A DNA stretch of 64,000 nucleotides. It comes from Mangrovivirga cuniculi. Its GTDB lineage: Bacteria; Bacteroidota; Bacteroidia; Cytophagales; Cyclobacteriaceae. Numbering within the stretch: the stretch's first letter is position 1; every line of letters begins with the position of its first letter. Shown one piece after another: positions 28,736 through 37,647 of the stretch. Where the stretch lies: NCBI RefSeq assembly GCF_005166025.1, contig NZ_CP028923.1, positions 620,001 through 684,000 of the forward strand. The letters run 5' to 3'. The notes beneath the pieces were generated by a model. That model was not told where the DNA came from, searched no databases, and saw only the letters and a program-made list of their open reading frames with translations. Position numbers and translations under genes: made by a program.

Positions 28736-29863
28736 TCAATAAAACAAATTAGAGGCAATCTGATCAGCAAATAATTTACCTTTAGTCGTTAATTTAAAAA
28801 AATTATTCAATAATACGCCTAGCCCTTCCGATGAAATTTCATGTAAATATGATTTATTTTTTTCAATAAAGTCAAAACCAAACCGATTTATAAATTCATT
28901 ATTGTCAATTCCTTCTTTTAAACGAAGCTTGGTCATTATGTATTCGTTTACCTGGTCTTCCTTAGATAAAGATTCTGATTCACAAGGTATTATGCCTTTA
29001 TTTATTGAATTGATATAGGCCTGATTATTCGAAATATTCCACCATCTTTTTTCGTTTAAAAATGAGTGTGCCGAAGGGCCAATTCCAAGATATGGTATCG
29101 AATTCCAATAAGATGTATTATGAACTGCCCGATATCCAGGTTTAGCAAAATTTGAAACTTCATAATGTTCATAACCATGATCTTCCAGAATATTAACCAG
29201 CAATAAATATTGTTGGATTACTTCATCATCATCCATTGGCTCGAGCTTTCCTTTATTAAGCCAGTTTCCAAAAACTGTTTTTTCCTCGATAGTTAATGAA
29301 TAAGCAGATATATGTTCCGGATCATATGATAAGGCTTTTTCAATATCTTTTCGCCATTCTTCCAGGTCTCTGCCAGGAATACCATAGATCAGATCCAGGC
29401 TAAATCGATTAAAGCCTTCTTTTTTGCAGTCCTCAAGAGCTTTTTCAGCCATTATTTGATCATGAGCCCTATTAAGAAATTTTAAAATGTCTTTATTAAA
29501 GCTTTGTACGCCTATACTCAATCGGTCTACTCCAATTTTTTTCCAGTTTTCTAGTTTATGTATATTGATATCATCTGGATTGGCCTCGAAAGTGAATTCC
29601 TCCGGAGTTTCAGCAATATTATACGTATCATAAAGAGTGTTTATTATTTTGGACAGGTTTTCACCATCGAGCAAAGACGGAGTTCCACCTCCAAAATAGA
29701 TTGTATTTACTTTCAATTCATTAAAGAAATCTTTTTGTAATTTTATTTCTTTGCACATGGCCTCCGTCAGGAGTTCGATATTTTTTAAACTAGTGCTAAA
29801 GTGAAAGTCGCAATAATGACAAGCTTGCTTACAAAATGGAATATGTATATAAATACCGCTCAA
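28736..29863 (-). CDS. hemW: HemW, radical SAM heme chaperone (coproporphyrinogen III oxidase-like)
   Basis: 375 residues. Starts with TTG at 29863-29861; an in-frame TAA lies five codons upstream, and the product begins with the conserved SGIYIHIPFC. The 4Fe-4S/SAM cluster ligands are C11, C15 and C18 (CKQACHYC). Further landmarks are the glycine-rich YFGGGTPSLL near 57-66 and a C-terminal HemN-like domain. Known of the family: binds heme and inserts it into respiratory enzymes. It lacks the extra N-terminal residues typical of true HemN oxidases. The 5' end overlaps the divergent outer membrane protein gene by at least 21 bp. Confidence 0.92.
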   Translation of the reverse strand: MSGIYIHIPFCKQACHYCDFHFSTSLKNIELLTEAMCKEIKLQKDFFNELKVNTIYFGGGTPSLLDGENLSKIINTLYDTYNIAETPEEFTFEANPDDINIHKLENWKKIGVDRLSIGVQSFNKDILKFLNRAHDQIMAEKALEDCKKEGFNRFSLDLIYGIPGRDLEEWRKDIEKALSYDPEHISAYSLTIEEKTVFGNWLNKGKLEPMDDDEVIQQYLLLVNILEDHGYEHYEVSNFAKPGYRAVHNTSYWNSIPYLGIGPSAHSFLNEKRWWNISNNQAYINSINKGIIPCESESLSKEDQVNEYIMTKLRLKEGIDNNEFINRFGFDFIEKNKSYLHEISSEGLGVLLNNFFKLTTKGKLFADQIASNLFY

Positions 29864-31459
29864 ATCTGGGTGTTTTTATTATGTGCATCCTTTTTTCCGG
29901 GAAAAGCACAAAGTTATTCGGTACAGGCACAAAATACAGAATTACACAATGAAATTATCGGATCTGATTCAGATGACCTCGATGTTATAATTAATAAATA
30001 CCAAAAAGCAGGCTTTTCATCGATAGATATAGATACTATTAAAAGTTCAGACGAGGTAATCTATATAATAGTTGCCCCCATATTAAAGTTTCCTTTAGAG
30101 TTTAAGGTTTTAAAACAAAAGACAAGGGAATTGATTTATGCTGCAGATGTAAGGGATGTGTCAGAATTAACCTATATAAAAAACAAGATATTAGAATCCG
30201 GACTATCATCAGGTTATCCATTTATTAAACTGATATTTAAAGAATATAATAAGGAAGAAGATGAGTTGATTTATTATCAAAAAGAAGGCAGAAAAATATA
30301 TTTTGATACCGTTAAATTAACCAATAAAAATAATCTGAATAAGAATTTTTTGTCCAGGTATTTAAAGATTAATCCTGCAGAGTCATTTGATCAGGAAAAA
30401 ATAAATCAAATACCAAATCGATTTTTACATTTACCCGGGTGGGATTATGAGGCTATCGATACTATCCTTTTTCGATTAGAGAGAGCACAACCATATTTGT
30501 CTGTAAAAAGAGAACAAAAAGATTATGCTGATTTTTTTGTTGGTTTAACTAATAACAACTCAGGAACTATATTTACAGGAAAGGCGTCATTAGGACTTTT
30601 TAATCTATTCAGGTCTGCAAAGGTATTGACACTTGAATGGCAGAGGATTAGAAAAGGATCTCAATATCTTTCTATTAATTACTTTCACCCTGGATTAATC
30701 AAGGCGAATATATTCGGATCTGCAAAATTAGAAATAATAAGAGCAGACAGTTCTTTTAACCGGGTTTTATCAGAATTTAAAGTCTTTGGAGGAACTGAAA
30801 AAGGCATAAGGTATGGACTTGGATATTATTTTGAAGATAATGCCGGACTATCAGATGGAAAAAGCGATAACGAATTTAACCCTACTGATAAAGTAAATAT
30901 TAACGGAATTGTTTTATCGGTCGAGAAAGATGAGTTTTCATTTACAAAAAGAAATGGAGTTTCTTTTTTTTCTGATGTCGTTATTGGTAAAAGGAAAGTA
31001 ACTGATTCAATAGAAAACACATCGGGAGGTTGGATTAAAGCATTTGCGAATATTACTTATCGTAAGGAACTATCTGACAGATTTGGTGTTAATTTTAGTT
31101 TATCAGGAGTTTATGCCCCTTTAAATGATCAGCGAATAAATGAAGTATTTCAGTTTGGTGGAATAAATGAATTCAGAGGCGTACCGCAAAAATCCTTAAG
31201 CCTGGAACAAGGGGTGTCATTACAAAGTGAATTAAGACTATTTCTGGAAGGACCTACTTATTTATTTCTGCATCTGGATGCTGCAGCGATCAATGAATTT
31301 GGGTTTGAACAAAGCTTCCCTGTCAGTGCTGGGCCAGGTATGTCGATAAACTTTGAAACGGGGCAACTCAATTTTGCTTTTTCTTTTTTATTAAATGAAC
31401 CTTACGCGTTTTCATCAAATGTGCCGTTATTTCAAGTAGGTTACCGTGCAAATTTATAA
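29843..31459 (+). CDS. BamA/TamA-type (Omp85 superfamily) outer membrane protein
   Basis: 538 residues from the ATG at 29843, chosen over 29801 because the signal peptide (hydrophobic WVFLLCASFF, cleavage after GKAQ) follows it directly. An N-terminal region of about 190 residues with POTRA-like alternation precedes a C-terminal 16-strand-type barrel with the lid/loop motif FRGVPQKSLSLEQG (position of the usual RGY/F) and a barrel end at VGYRANL. Omp85 proteins insert or export outer membrane proteins. It is shorter than BamA (fewer POTRA domains), so TamA-like or a lipid/protein exporter. Its first 21 bp overlap hemW head to head. Confidence 0.75.
   Translation: MYINTAQIWVFLLCASFFPGKAQSYSVQAQNTELHNEIIGSDSDDLDVIINKYQKAGFSSIDIDTIKSSDEVIYIIVAPILKFPLEFKVLKQKTRELIYAADVRDVSELTYIKNKILESGLSSGYPFIKLIFKEYNKEEDELIYYQKEGRKIYFDTVKLTNKNNLNKNFLSRYLKINPAESFDQEKINQIPNRFLHLPGWDYEAIDTILFRLERAQPYLSVKREQKDYADFFVGLTNNNSGTIFTGKASLGLFNLFRSAKVLTLEWQRIRKGSQYLSINYFHPGLIKANIFGSAKLEIIRADSSFNRVLSEFKVFGGTEKGIRYGLGYYFEDNAGLSDGKSDNEFNPTDKVNINGIVLSVEKDEFSFTKRNGVSFFSDVVIGKRKVTDSIENTSGGWIKAFANITYRKELSDRFGVNFSLSGVYAPLNDQRINEVFQFGGINEFRGVPQKSLSLEQGVSLQSELRLFLEGPTYLFLHLDAAAINEFGFEQSFPVSAGPGMSINFETGQLNFAFSFLLNEPYAFSSNVPLFQVGYRANL
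29909..29916 (-). promoter_or_regulatory. Minus-strand -7 box (TAACTTTG) for hemW, inside the opposing gene
   Basis: On the minus strand TAACTTTG is a perfect TAnnTTTG match, 46 bp upstream of the hemW start. It lies within the signal-peptide/early mature coding region of the plus-strand outer membrane protein gene. Confidence 0.55.
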
Positions 31460-31464
31460 CTTTG
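31457..31464 (+). promoter_or_regulatory. -7 promoter box (TAACTTTG) for the WecA-like gene
   Basis: Perfect TAnnTTTG match overlapping the stop codon of the upstream outer membrane protein gene and 29-32 bp before the WecA-like start. Confidence 0.55.
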
Positions 31465-31492
31465 AAAAATTAATATCAGGTGATAAGAACTG

Positions 31493-32518
31493 ATGATGAG
31501 TGAACTAAACCTATTTCTTTCTTTTATTTGGGCGTCCCTGGTGGCATTGTATGCTATTCCGTCTATCGTAAGAGTTGCTACTCAAAAGCAACTTTTCGAT
31601 CAACCAAACCACCGCACAATACACGACCGAAACATTCCTCGCTTAGGAGGTCTGGCTATTTTCGCCGGATTCGTTTCAGCGGTCTTTATATTTGGTGAGA
31701 TTGAAGAAACAGTTCAATACCTCATTGCCGGAGTGTTATTAATATTTTTTATAGGGATTAAAGACGACATAATATCAGTAACAGCTTTAAAGAAGTTACT
31801 GGTACAAATTCTCGCAGCGGGTATAATAGTTTTTCTGGCTGATATACGTCTGACCGATTTGGATGGGTTATTTGGAATCTACACCATACCTGATGGGGTT
31901 TCTTATTTCTTATCATTCATTATAATTATTGGTTTAACGAATGCTATTAACCTGATAGATGGCCTGGATGGACTTGCGGGAACAATAATATTCATTATCA
32001 GCATTACTTTTGGAGTATTGTTTTTAATTGAAGAACATGCTTTCGCATTTATAGGGTTTAGTTTGGCCGGTGCTGTTTTTGGGTTTTTAAAACATAACTA
32101 TAAAAACGCAAAGATTTTTATGGGTGATACAGGATCACTGGTGTGCGGTTTTACGGTTGGTGTTATGGCTTTGAAATATGTTACAGCAAACAATGATCCG
32201 GGTACCGCAGGACTAGCAACAGCCATTTTAATTATACCGGTGTTAGATACGACAAGGGTGTTTATAATAAGGATTATTAAGGGGGTGAATCCATTTGATC
32301 CTGACAGGAATCATATTCATCACAGATTATTAAGTTTAAGCCTTGACCAATCTAAAGTGGTGATAACTCTTGCCTCCATTAATATTTTATTCGTCCTATT
32401 TGCATTTTTATTAAAAGATTATGGAAGCGATGTGGTTTTTCTGGCTATTGGTGGAGTAGCTATATTATTTTCTTTAATACTCGAGGTTAAAACCAAACCC
32501 TATTTGCCTAAAGGATGA
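31493..32518 (+). CDS. WecA/TagO-like undecaprenyl-phosphate N-acetylhexosamine-1-phosphate transferase
   Basis: 341 residues (or 340 from the second ATG at 31496), about ten membrane helices. Glycosyltransferase family 4 (MraY/WecA) signatures: IKDDIISVT near residue 85, the NAINLIDGLDGLAG motif near 143-156, NAKIFMGDTGS near 206-216 and the histidine-rich cytoplasmic loop DRNHIHHRLL near 268. It transfers a sugar-1-phosphate from UDP-sugar to undecaprenyl phosphate to start O-antigen, capsule or other surface glycan synthesis. The following DUF4271 gene overlaps by 4 bp (ATGA), so the two are translationally coupled. Confidence 0.92.
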   Translation: MMSELNLFLSFIWASLVALYAIPSIVRVATQKQLFDQPNHRTIHDRNIPRLGGLAIFAGFVSAVFIFGEIEETVQYLIAGVLLIFFIGIKDDIISVTALKKLLVQILAAGIIVFLADIRLTDLDGLFGIYTIPDGVSYFLSFIIIIGLTNAINLIDGLDGLAGTIIFIISITFGVLFLIEEHAFAFIGFSLAGAVFGFLKHNYKNAKIFMGDTGSLVCGFTVGVMALKYVTANNDPGTAGLATAILIIPVLDTTRVFIIRIIKGVNPFDPDRNHIHHRLLSLSLDQSKVVITLASINILFVLFAFLLKDYGSDVVFLAIGGVAILFSLILEVKTKPYLPKG

Positions 32519-33624
32519 GATACTTTTTTTTCTGTTTATTTTTATTTATTGCTTCACAGGCTTCTTCGCAAACCCTGATCAAAAATTACAATCATGATTT
32601 GATGTATTTTGATCAGACACAAAAATTATATCTTCCTTATACTTATGGCAGTTATGATGCACTTGATGCAATTCACGTATTAATAACCAGACAACATTGG
32701 TCAGGAGATGAACTAGTGGTAAAAGCACCAATAGAGTCTGCATTTTTAATTAATCATGAAATCGTCTATACTTTTCAACAAGATTCGTTGATCATACCGA
32801 TTAATAATACATTTAAGGAATATGAAAATGACTCGTTGTTTTTAACTATTTTTTATCCGGGGCTCGTTCCGGAGAGAGATATTGAAATGAAGAGTTATGT
32901 GAAGAGCAAAAACATTACATCCCAAAATAAGGTACTTGCATATTTTAATCGGGTTACGGAATCAAGAGATCATAAAGTTGTAGCCATACTTATCCTGACT
33001 TTATTTGTAGTTATTTTCAAATCGGCAAATTCTAAAAAATTTAATGAAATAAACCGGAGCGATCGGCTTTTTTCAATTCGCAGAAAAGAGGAAGACTCAG
33101 GTTTAGCTACTGCAGAATTAGCGACATTTTTCAATATCTTTCTGATATCATTCACTTACAGCTACGTTTTTTTAACGTTGCTAAATAATTCGAAGATAGT
33201 AAATCCTGAAGGCCTAACAGGCTGGTTACCAGAGAATAGTTATTTAATGTATCTGGCATTAACGGGTGCTTTTTTTCTGATATTTATATTGAGGTTGCTG
33301 ATTATTAATTTTTTTGCAAGCATGTATCAGATAGATTCATTTAGTTCTGAGCACTTTCTTTTTCAACTAAGACATTTTACAGTAATTGCCTGGGTATCGA
33401 TGATGCTGGTTATAGTTGTGGATTTTTCACCGCTAAATATTTCGAGTACCAACTATGATATAGTATTATTCGTAGTATTAATTTTATTGTTTTTATCTGA
33501 AATATTGCTCTATCTAAAGGCAATAGCTTACACAGGTTATAGGAAAATGCATATAATTTCCTACCTTTGCGGAACGGAATTTGTACCCTTGTTAATAGCA
33601 GTAAAAGTTCTGTTAATTATTTAA
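32515..33624 (+). CDS. DUF4271 membrane protein
   Basis: 369 residues. Signal peptide (about 1-19), an extracytoplasmic domain of about 130 residues, then about seven membrane helices from residue 155 to the end. It matches DUF4271, a Bacteroidota family that commonly precedes uroporphyrinogen-III synthase, as here (hemD starts 19 bp after its stop). Function unknown. The conserved neighbourhood with hemD and type IX secretion genes suggests an envelope role. Confidence 0.82.
   Translation: MRYFFFCLFLFIASQASSQTLIKNYNHDLMYFDQTQKLYLPYTYGSYDALDAIHVLITRQHWSGDELVVKAPIESAFLINHEIVYTFQQDSLIIPINNTFKEYENDSLFLTIFYPGLVPERDIEMKSYVKSKNITSQNKVLAYFNRVTESRDHKVVAILILTLFVVIFKSANSKKFNEINRSDRLFSIRRKEEDSGLATAELATFFNIFLISFTYSYVFLTLLNNSKIVNPEGLTGWLPENSYLMYLALTGAFFLIFILRLLIINFFASMYQIDSFSSEHFLFQLRHFTVIAWVSMMLVIVVDFSPLNISSTNYDIVLFVVLILLFLSEILLYLKAIAYTGYRKMHIISYLCGTEFVPLLIAVKVLLII
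33562..33569 (+). promoter_or_regulatory. Internal -7 box (TACCTTTG) for hemD
   Basis: Perfect TAnnTTTG match inside the 3' end of the DUF4271 gene, 74 bp before the hemD start. It may allow hemD transcription independent of the WecA-like/DUF4271 unit. Confidence 0.4.
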
Positions 33625-33642
33625 CTATTTTTCGGTGAATTT

Positions 33643-34437
33643 ATGAGTGATATTAAACCCATGTCTAAGGAAGTAGAGTCTAGACTTAAAGAGGTTAAGA
33701 CGATTTTGGTATCCCAACCTGAACCAGCAAGTACCAACAATCCATATCGAGCACTTGCGGAAAAATACAATTTAACAATTGATTTCCGCCCGTTCATTCA
33801 AGTGGATCCTGTACCTTTTAAAGAGTTCAGAAAACAGAAAATCGAGATTCTTGATCATACTGCAATTATATTAACCAGTAGAAACGCAGTTGATAATTTC
33901 TTCAGAATTTGCGAGGAATTAAAACTTGAAGTGCCATCTGATATGAAATATTTCTGTATTTCAGAGCAGACAGCTAATTACTTGCAAAAGTATATAGTTA
34001 TAAGAAAGAGAAAGATCTTTACAGGTTTAAGAACTGCGCAGGATCTTATCGAAATTCTTAAAAAGCACAAAAAGGAGAAGTTCTTATTCCCTTGTTCTAA
34101 CATCAGAAAGGATGATATCCCTAATTTTCTTAATGATAATGGGTATGATTGGACAGAAGCGACAATGTATAAAACCGTTGCCAGTGACCTTTCTGATCTT
34201 GATGATGTTACATATGATATAATTGCGTTTTTTAGTCCTTCAGGAATTAACAGCTTGTTTGTTAATTTTCCGGATTTTAAGCAAAACGATACCCGAATTG
34301 CAGCTTTTGGCCCGACTACTGCGAAGGCAGTGAGAGACCATGATATGATACTTGACATTGAGGCTCCATTACCAAACGCCCCAAGTATGACAGGTGCAAT
34401 CGAATACTATATTAAGAAGGCAAATAACCTCGAATAA
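33643..34437 (+). CDS. hemD: Uroporphyrinogen-III synthase
   Basis: 264 residues. HemD is poorly conserved, but the two-lobed pattern is clear: AIILTSRNAVDNFF near 75-88, SEQTANYL near 108, and in the second lobe IIAFFSPSGINSLF near 190 and AAFGPTTAKAVRD near 220. It cyclises hydroxymethylbilane to uroporphyrinogen III with inversion of ring D, on the way to heme. hemW, also a heme-pathway gene, lies 4 kb upstream. The location between DUF4271 and the porP/gld cluster is a recurring Bacteroidota arrangement. Confidence 0.87.
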   Translation: MSDIKPMSKEVESRLKEVKTILVSQPEPASTNNPYRALAEKYNLTIDFRPFIQVDPVPFKEFRKQKIEILDHTAIILTSRNAVDNFFRICEELKLEVPSDMKYFCISEQTANYLQKYIVIRKRKIFTGLRTAQDLIEILKKHKKEKFLFPCSNIRKDDIPNFLNDNGYDWTEATMYKTVASDLSDLDDVTYDIIAFFSPSGINSLFVNFPDFKQNDTRIAAFGPTTAKAVRDHDMILDIEAPLPNAPSMTGAIEYYIKKANNLE

Positions 34438-34552
34438 TTAGTATTGAGATAAATTTTTGCACATCCTGCTGGTCAGTGTTGAAAAAGTTAGTGGTACTCG
34501 GTTGCAATTATAAAAAAATTGCTATATTTAAATTTCTAGTTTAAAGAAAAGC

Positions 34553-35511
34553 ATGAGATTGCGATACTTTTTTACCTGTATATCAAGTTTTTTGTTGCTA
34601 GCTAACGTCAGCATGGCTCAGCAGGATGTTCCTTTGAGTCAGTTCATGTTCAATAAGATTTATTATAACCCAGCTTATTCAGGCGTGGAAGGCATTACAA
34701 AGTTTACAGCTTTACACCGAACACAATGGGCAGGTTATAATACAACTTTTGACGGAGTAGGGGGTAACCCTGTGACACAAATGCTATCAATGAATACCGC
34801 GCTTCTGAAAATGAGCAGCGGTGTTGGCTTTTATATTGTAAATGATCAGCTCGGACCACAGAATAATTTAGAGATTCAGGGTTCTTTTGCTTATCATTTA
34901 AAAGTAGGTGATTCAAAATTAAGTTTCGGCGTACGAGCCGGAGCATTTTCTCAGACAATTGACTTTGATCAATATCGTGCTGTCAACCCTGACGATCCTT
35001 TATTAAGAGACGGAAAGGAGACGCAAATCCGTCCTGATCTTTCAATCGGAGCCTGGTATCAGCACGAGGATTTTTATATTGGTGTAAGTTCTGCCCATAT
35101 AACTGAAGCAGAATTCGACTTCAACGTCGAAAGTTTACGAAACCCGATTAAAACGCATTTGTATTTTATGGGGGGTATGATTATGATTTAAATTATGATT
35201 TTACCGTGACTCCATCTTTACTTGTTCGAACAGATTTGGTGCAGTATTCTTTTGATGTGGCAGTACTCGGTACATACAAAGAAAAGATGTATGCGGGACT
35301 GTCGTATAGGCAGGAAGAAGCCATCATAGCCATGTTAGGCTATAGTTTTTTAAAAGAAAACGCTATGAAAGTAGGGTATGCGTTTGACTATATAGTATCA
35401 GAGCAAAGTGCAAAACAGGCAACCTCACATGAAATTATGCTGAGCTACACCTTACCGGTACTACCTCCAGCTGCTAAGAAAGTAATTCGCACACCAAGAT
35501 TCAGACATTAG
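34553..35511 (+). pseudogene. PorP/SprF-family type IX secretion outer membrane protein, split by one missing base
   Basis: Reading frame 34553-35191 gives a signal peptide and the family opening (QDVPLSQFMFNKIYYNPAYSG), then runs off frame at FMGG and stops. The rest of the protein (TPSLLVRTDL... to FRH) continues in the +1 frame to 35511. Adding one G to the six-G run at 35170-35175 restores GGYDYDLNYDFTVTPS and a 319-residue protein, normal length for PorP/SprF. Members are outer membrane beta-barrels associated with gliding adhesins or the T9SS. The gene precedes gldK, the usual order. Likely a sequencing or consensus error because three other genes here show the same lesion; if real, it would impair gliding or secretion. 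Confidence 0.85.
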
Positions 35512-35681
35512 GAGTATTTTTATATACTTGTAAGAAATTGAGTGTTTTCGACCTTCAATTTTTGGATTAGATTTTTTTACTTTACCGAAAATTGAGAATT
35601 GAATACAATAATTAATATTCTTTATTAGTTATTTATTTGGTATCATAGATTTTTTGCGAAAAAAGCTTAAAACAGTATATT

Positions 35682-36737
35682 ATGAACAAAGGTTTCTTTA
35701 GAAAATCCCTATTGCTTGCCGTATCAGCAATGGCTGTATTTTTTCAAAGCTGTGGATTATTCGGCGGCGGAGGCGGTAATGCAGGTGGAGACTACAGAGG
35801 AGAGCTTCTAGGAGCTCAGGGGCGTCCGCCAGGATGGGTGATGAACGTTCCTTATGGGATGGTAGCCATACCTGCAGGTACTTTTCACATGGGTCAGGCC
35901 GATCAAAACGTGGCTGCCTCAATGATCAACCTGAACAAGCAGATCACAATTGGTCCTTTTTACATGGATGACACTGAGATTACTAATAACGAGTATCGTC
36001 AGTTTATCGAAACTGTACAACAGGATTCTGCTATGGCTGAAGGTGAAAGTGGCGAATTAAGTGTTTACTATCCTGATACAACAGTATGGGTAAAAGATTT
36101 TGCTCACCACATGGGTGATCCTATGATGGAGTATTATTTCTGGCATCCTGCTTTTGACGACTATCCTGTTGTCGGTGTATCATGGGAAGCAGCTAAATAC
36201 TTCTGTAAATGGAGAACAGACTTCTTAAATAGCTATAGAGCTTCACAAGGTCTTTGGGCGATGCCTACTTTCCGTCTTCCATCGGAGGCAGAGTGGGAAT
36301 ATGCTTCAAGAGGTGGACGTGATATGGCAAAATATCCTTGGGGTAACCCTTATATAAGAAACTCGAAAGGTTGTATGTTGGCTAACTTCAAGCCTGGACG
36401 AGGAAACTATTATGATGATGGATTCCAGTACACTGCTCCTGTAGCACAATACTTCCCTAATGATTGGGGATTATGGGACATGTCTGGAAATGTGGCTGAA
36501 TGGTGCGAGGATGCTTTTCACCCGGCTTCTTATCCGGTAGTTTGGGATCTTAACCCAACCTATTACGATGAGGCAGAGCCTAGAAAAGTAATTCGCGGTG
36601 GTTCTTGGAAGGATATAGCTTACTACCTTGAAACAGGTACTAGAACTTATGAACATAAGGATTCTACAAGAGCTTATATCGGTTTCCGTTGTGCATTGAC
36701 CAATTTGGGTAGATCAAGCGGAGCTGAATTTAACTAA
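35682..36737 (+). CDS. gldK: GldK/PorK type IX secretion lipoprotein
   Basis: 351 residues. Lipoprotein signal with lipobox Cys24, followed by a Gly-rich linker. From about residue 55 a formylglycine-generating-enzyme-like (SUMF1) domain: MVAIPAGTFHMG, FYMDDTEITNNEYRQF, PVVGVSWEAAKYFC, RLPSEAEWEYASRGG, WDMSGNVAEWCED and VIRGGSWKD. Known of the family: with GldN it forms the ring on the periplasmic face of the outer membrane in the T9SS. First of gldK-L-M-N, with gaps of 17-57 bp suggesting one operon. Confidence 0.95.
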   Translation: MNKGFFRKSLLLAVSAMAVFFQSCGLFGGGGGNAGGDYRGELLGAQGRPPGWVMNVPYGMVAIPAGTFHMGQADQNVAASMINLNKQITIGPFYMDDTEITNNEYRQFIETVQQDSAMAEGESGELSVYYPDTTVWVKDFAHHMGDPMMEYYFWHPAFDDYPVVGVSWEAAKYFCKWRTDFLNSYRASQGLWAMPTFRLPSEAEWEYASRGGRDMAKYPWGNPYIRNSKGCMLANFKPGRGNYYDDGFQYTAPVAQYFPNDWGLWDMSGNVAEWCEDAFHPASYPVVWDLNPTYYDEAEPRKVIRGGSWKDIAYYLETGTRTYEHKDSTRAYIGFRCALTNLGRSSGAEFN

Positions 36738-36794
36738 ACGAATTAATCTGTAATTTAAATATCAATTTTTTTCACAACCTAAAAATCTAGTAAG

Positions 36795-37604
36795 ATGAGC
36801 AAAAAAGGTGGATTCTCTAATCTATTGTATGGTACTCTTATGCCGAAGATATACGGTATTGGTGGTGCAATTGTAATTATCGGAGCTCTTTTCAAAATTC
36901 TACATTTAGAAGGAGCAGATATAATGTTAATAGTTGGTCTTGGTACTGAGGCGTTAATTTTCTTCCTTAGTGCATTCGAACCAAGTCACGAAGTTGATTG
37001 GGCAAGAGTTTATCCGGAATTAGCGGATGATTATGATGGACCTCTTGGAATTAGCAGCAAACCAGGTAGCGGAAGCGGTGATTCTGTTTCTAAACAACTT
37101 GATAAAGCACTAGAGTCTAACAAAGTGGGTGGTGATTTAGTAAAGAGCTTAGGTGATGGTCTTAAGAATCTTTCTGAGTCAGCTTCTAAAATGGCAGACC
37201 TTAGTAATGCAGCTGTTGCAACCAATGAGTATGCATCAAATGTAAAGCAGGCTTCTAAATCTCTTACTGAGATGAACAAGTCATATGGTACTACAATGAC
37301 TGCGATGTCTGAAATGGCTAATGCCGCTAAAGACGCTAAAGAATATCATTCACAAGTACAATCAGTAACTAAGAACCTTTCTGCACTAAATGCAGTGTAT
37401 GAAATGGAGCTTCAGGATGCGAACAGCCACTTGAAAGCGATGAAGAAATTCTACGGTAACGTTGCTACTGCTATGGATAGCATGGCTGGCGCTGCTAAAG
37501 AAACTGAGTCTTTCAAGAATGAGCTTGGTAAATTAACTACTAACCTTACTTCACTTAACAACGTTTATGGCAGCATGTTGACTGCAATGCGTGGTAGTAA
37601 GTAA
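36795..37604 (+). CDS. gldL: GldL/PorL type IX secretion inner membrane motor protein
   Basis: 269 residues. Two membrane helices near the N-terminus (about 17-33 and 38-56) with the Glu/Lys-bearing motif KILHLEGADIMLIVGLGTEA that takes part in proton conduction. A Ser/Gly/Lys linker and a long cytoplasmic coiled-coil region with three internal repeats of the KxLxxLNxxYxxxLxAM type follow (about 155-265). GldL pentamers around GldM dimers form the proton-driven rotary motor for gliding and T9SS export. Confidence 0.94.
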   Translation: MSKKGGFSNLLYGTLMPKIYGIGGAIVIIGALFKILHLEGADIMLIVGLGTEALIFFLSAFEPSHEVDWARVYPELADDYDGPLGISSKPGSGSGDSVSKQLDKALESNKVGGDLVKSLGDGLKNLSESASKMADLSNAAVATNEYASNVKQASKSLTEMNKSYGTTMTAMSEMANAAKDAKEYHSQVQSVTKNLSALNAVYEMELQDANSHLKAMKKFYGNVATAMDSMAGAAKETESFKNELGKLTTNLTSLNNVYGSMLTAMRGSK

Positions 37605-37647
37605 TTAGTATCATAATCATTAATTTTTAAAATTAAATTAAAAGTTT

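Noticed and set aside
29801..29842. Upstream ATG start for the Omp85-type protein
   Set aside because: Adds 14 residues before the signal peptide and deepens the overlap with hemW without benefit.
35170..35175. Phase variation of the porP/sprF-like gene by the G run
   Set aside because: Six Gs is short for slippage-based switching, and three other genes show similar lesions in different runs, which favours a technical cause.
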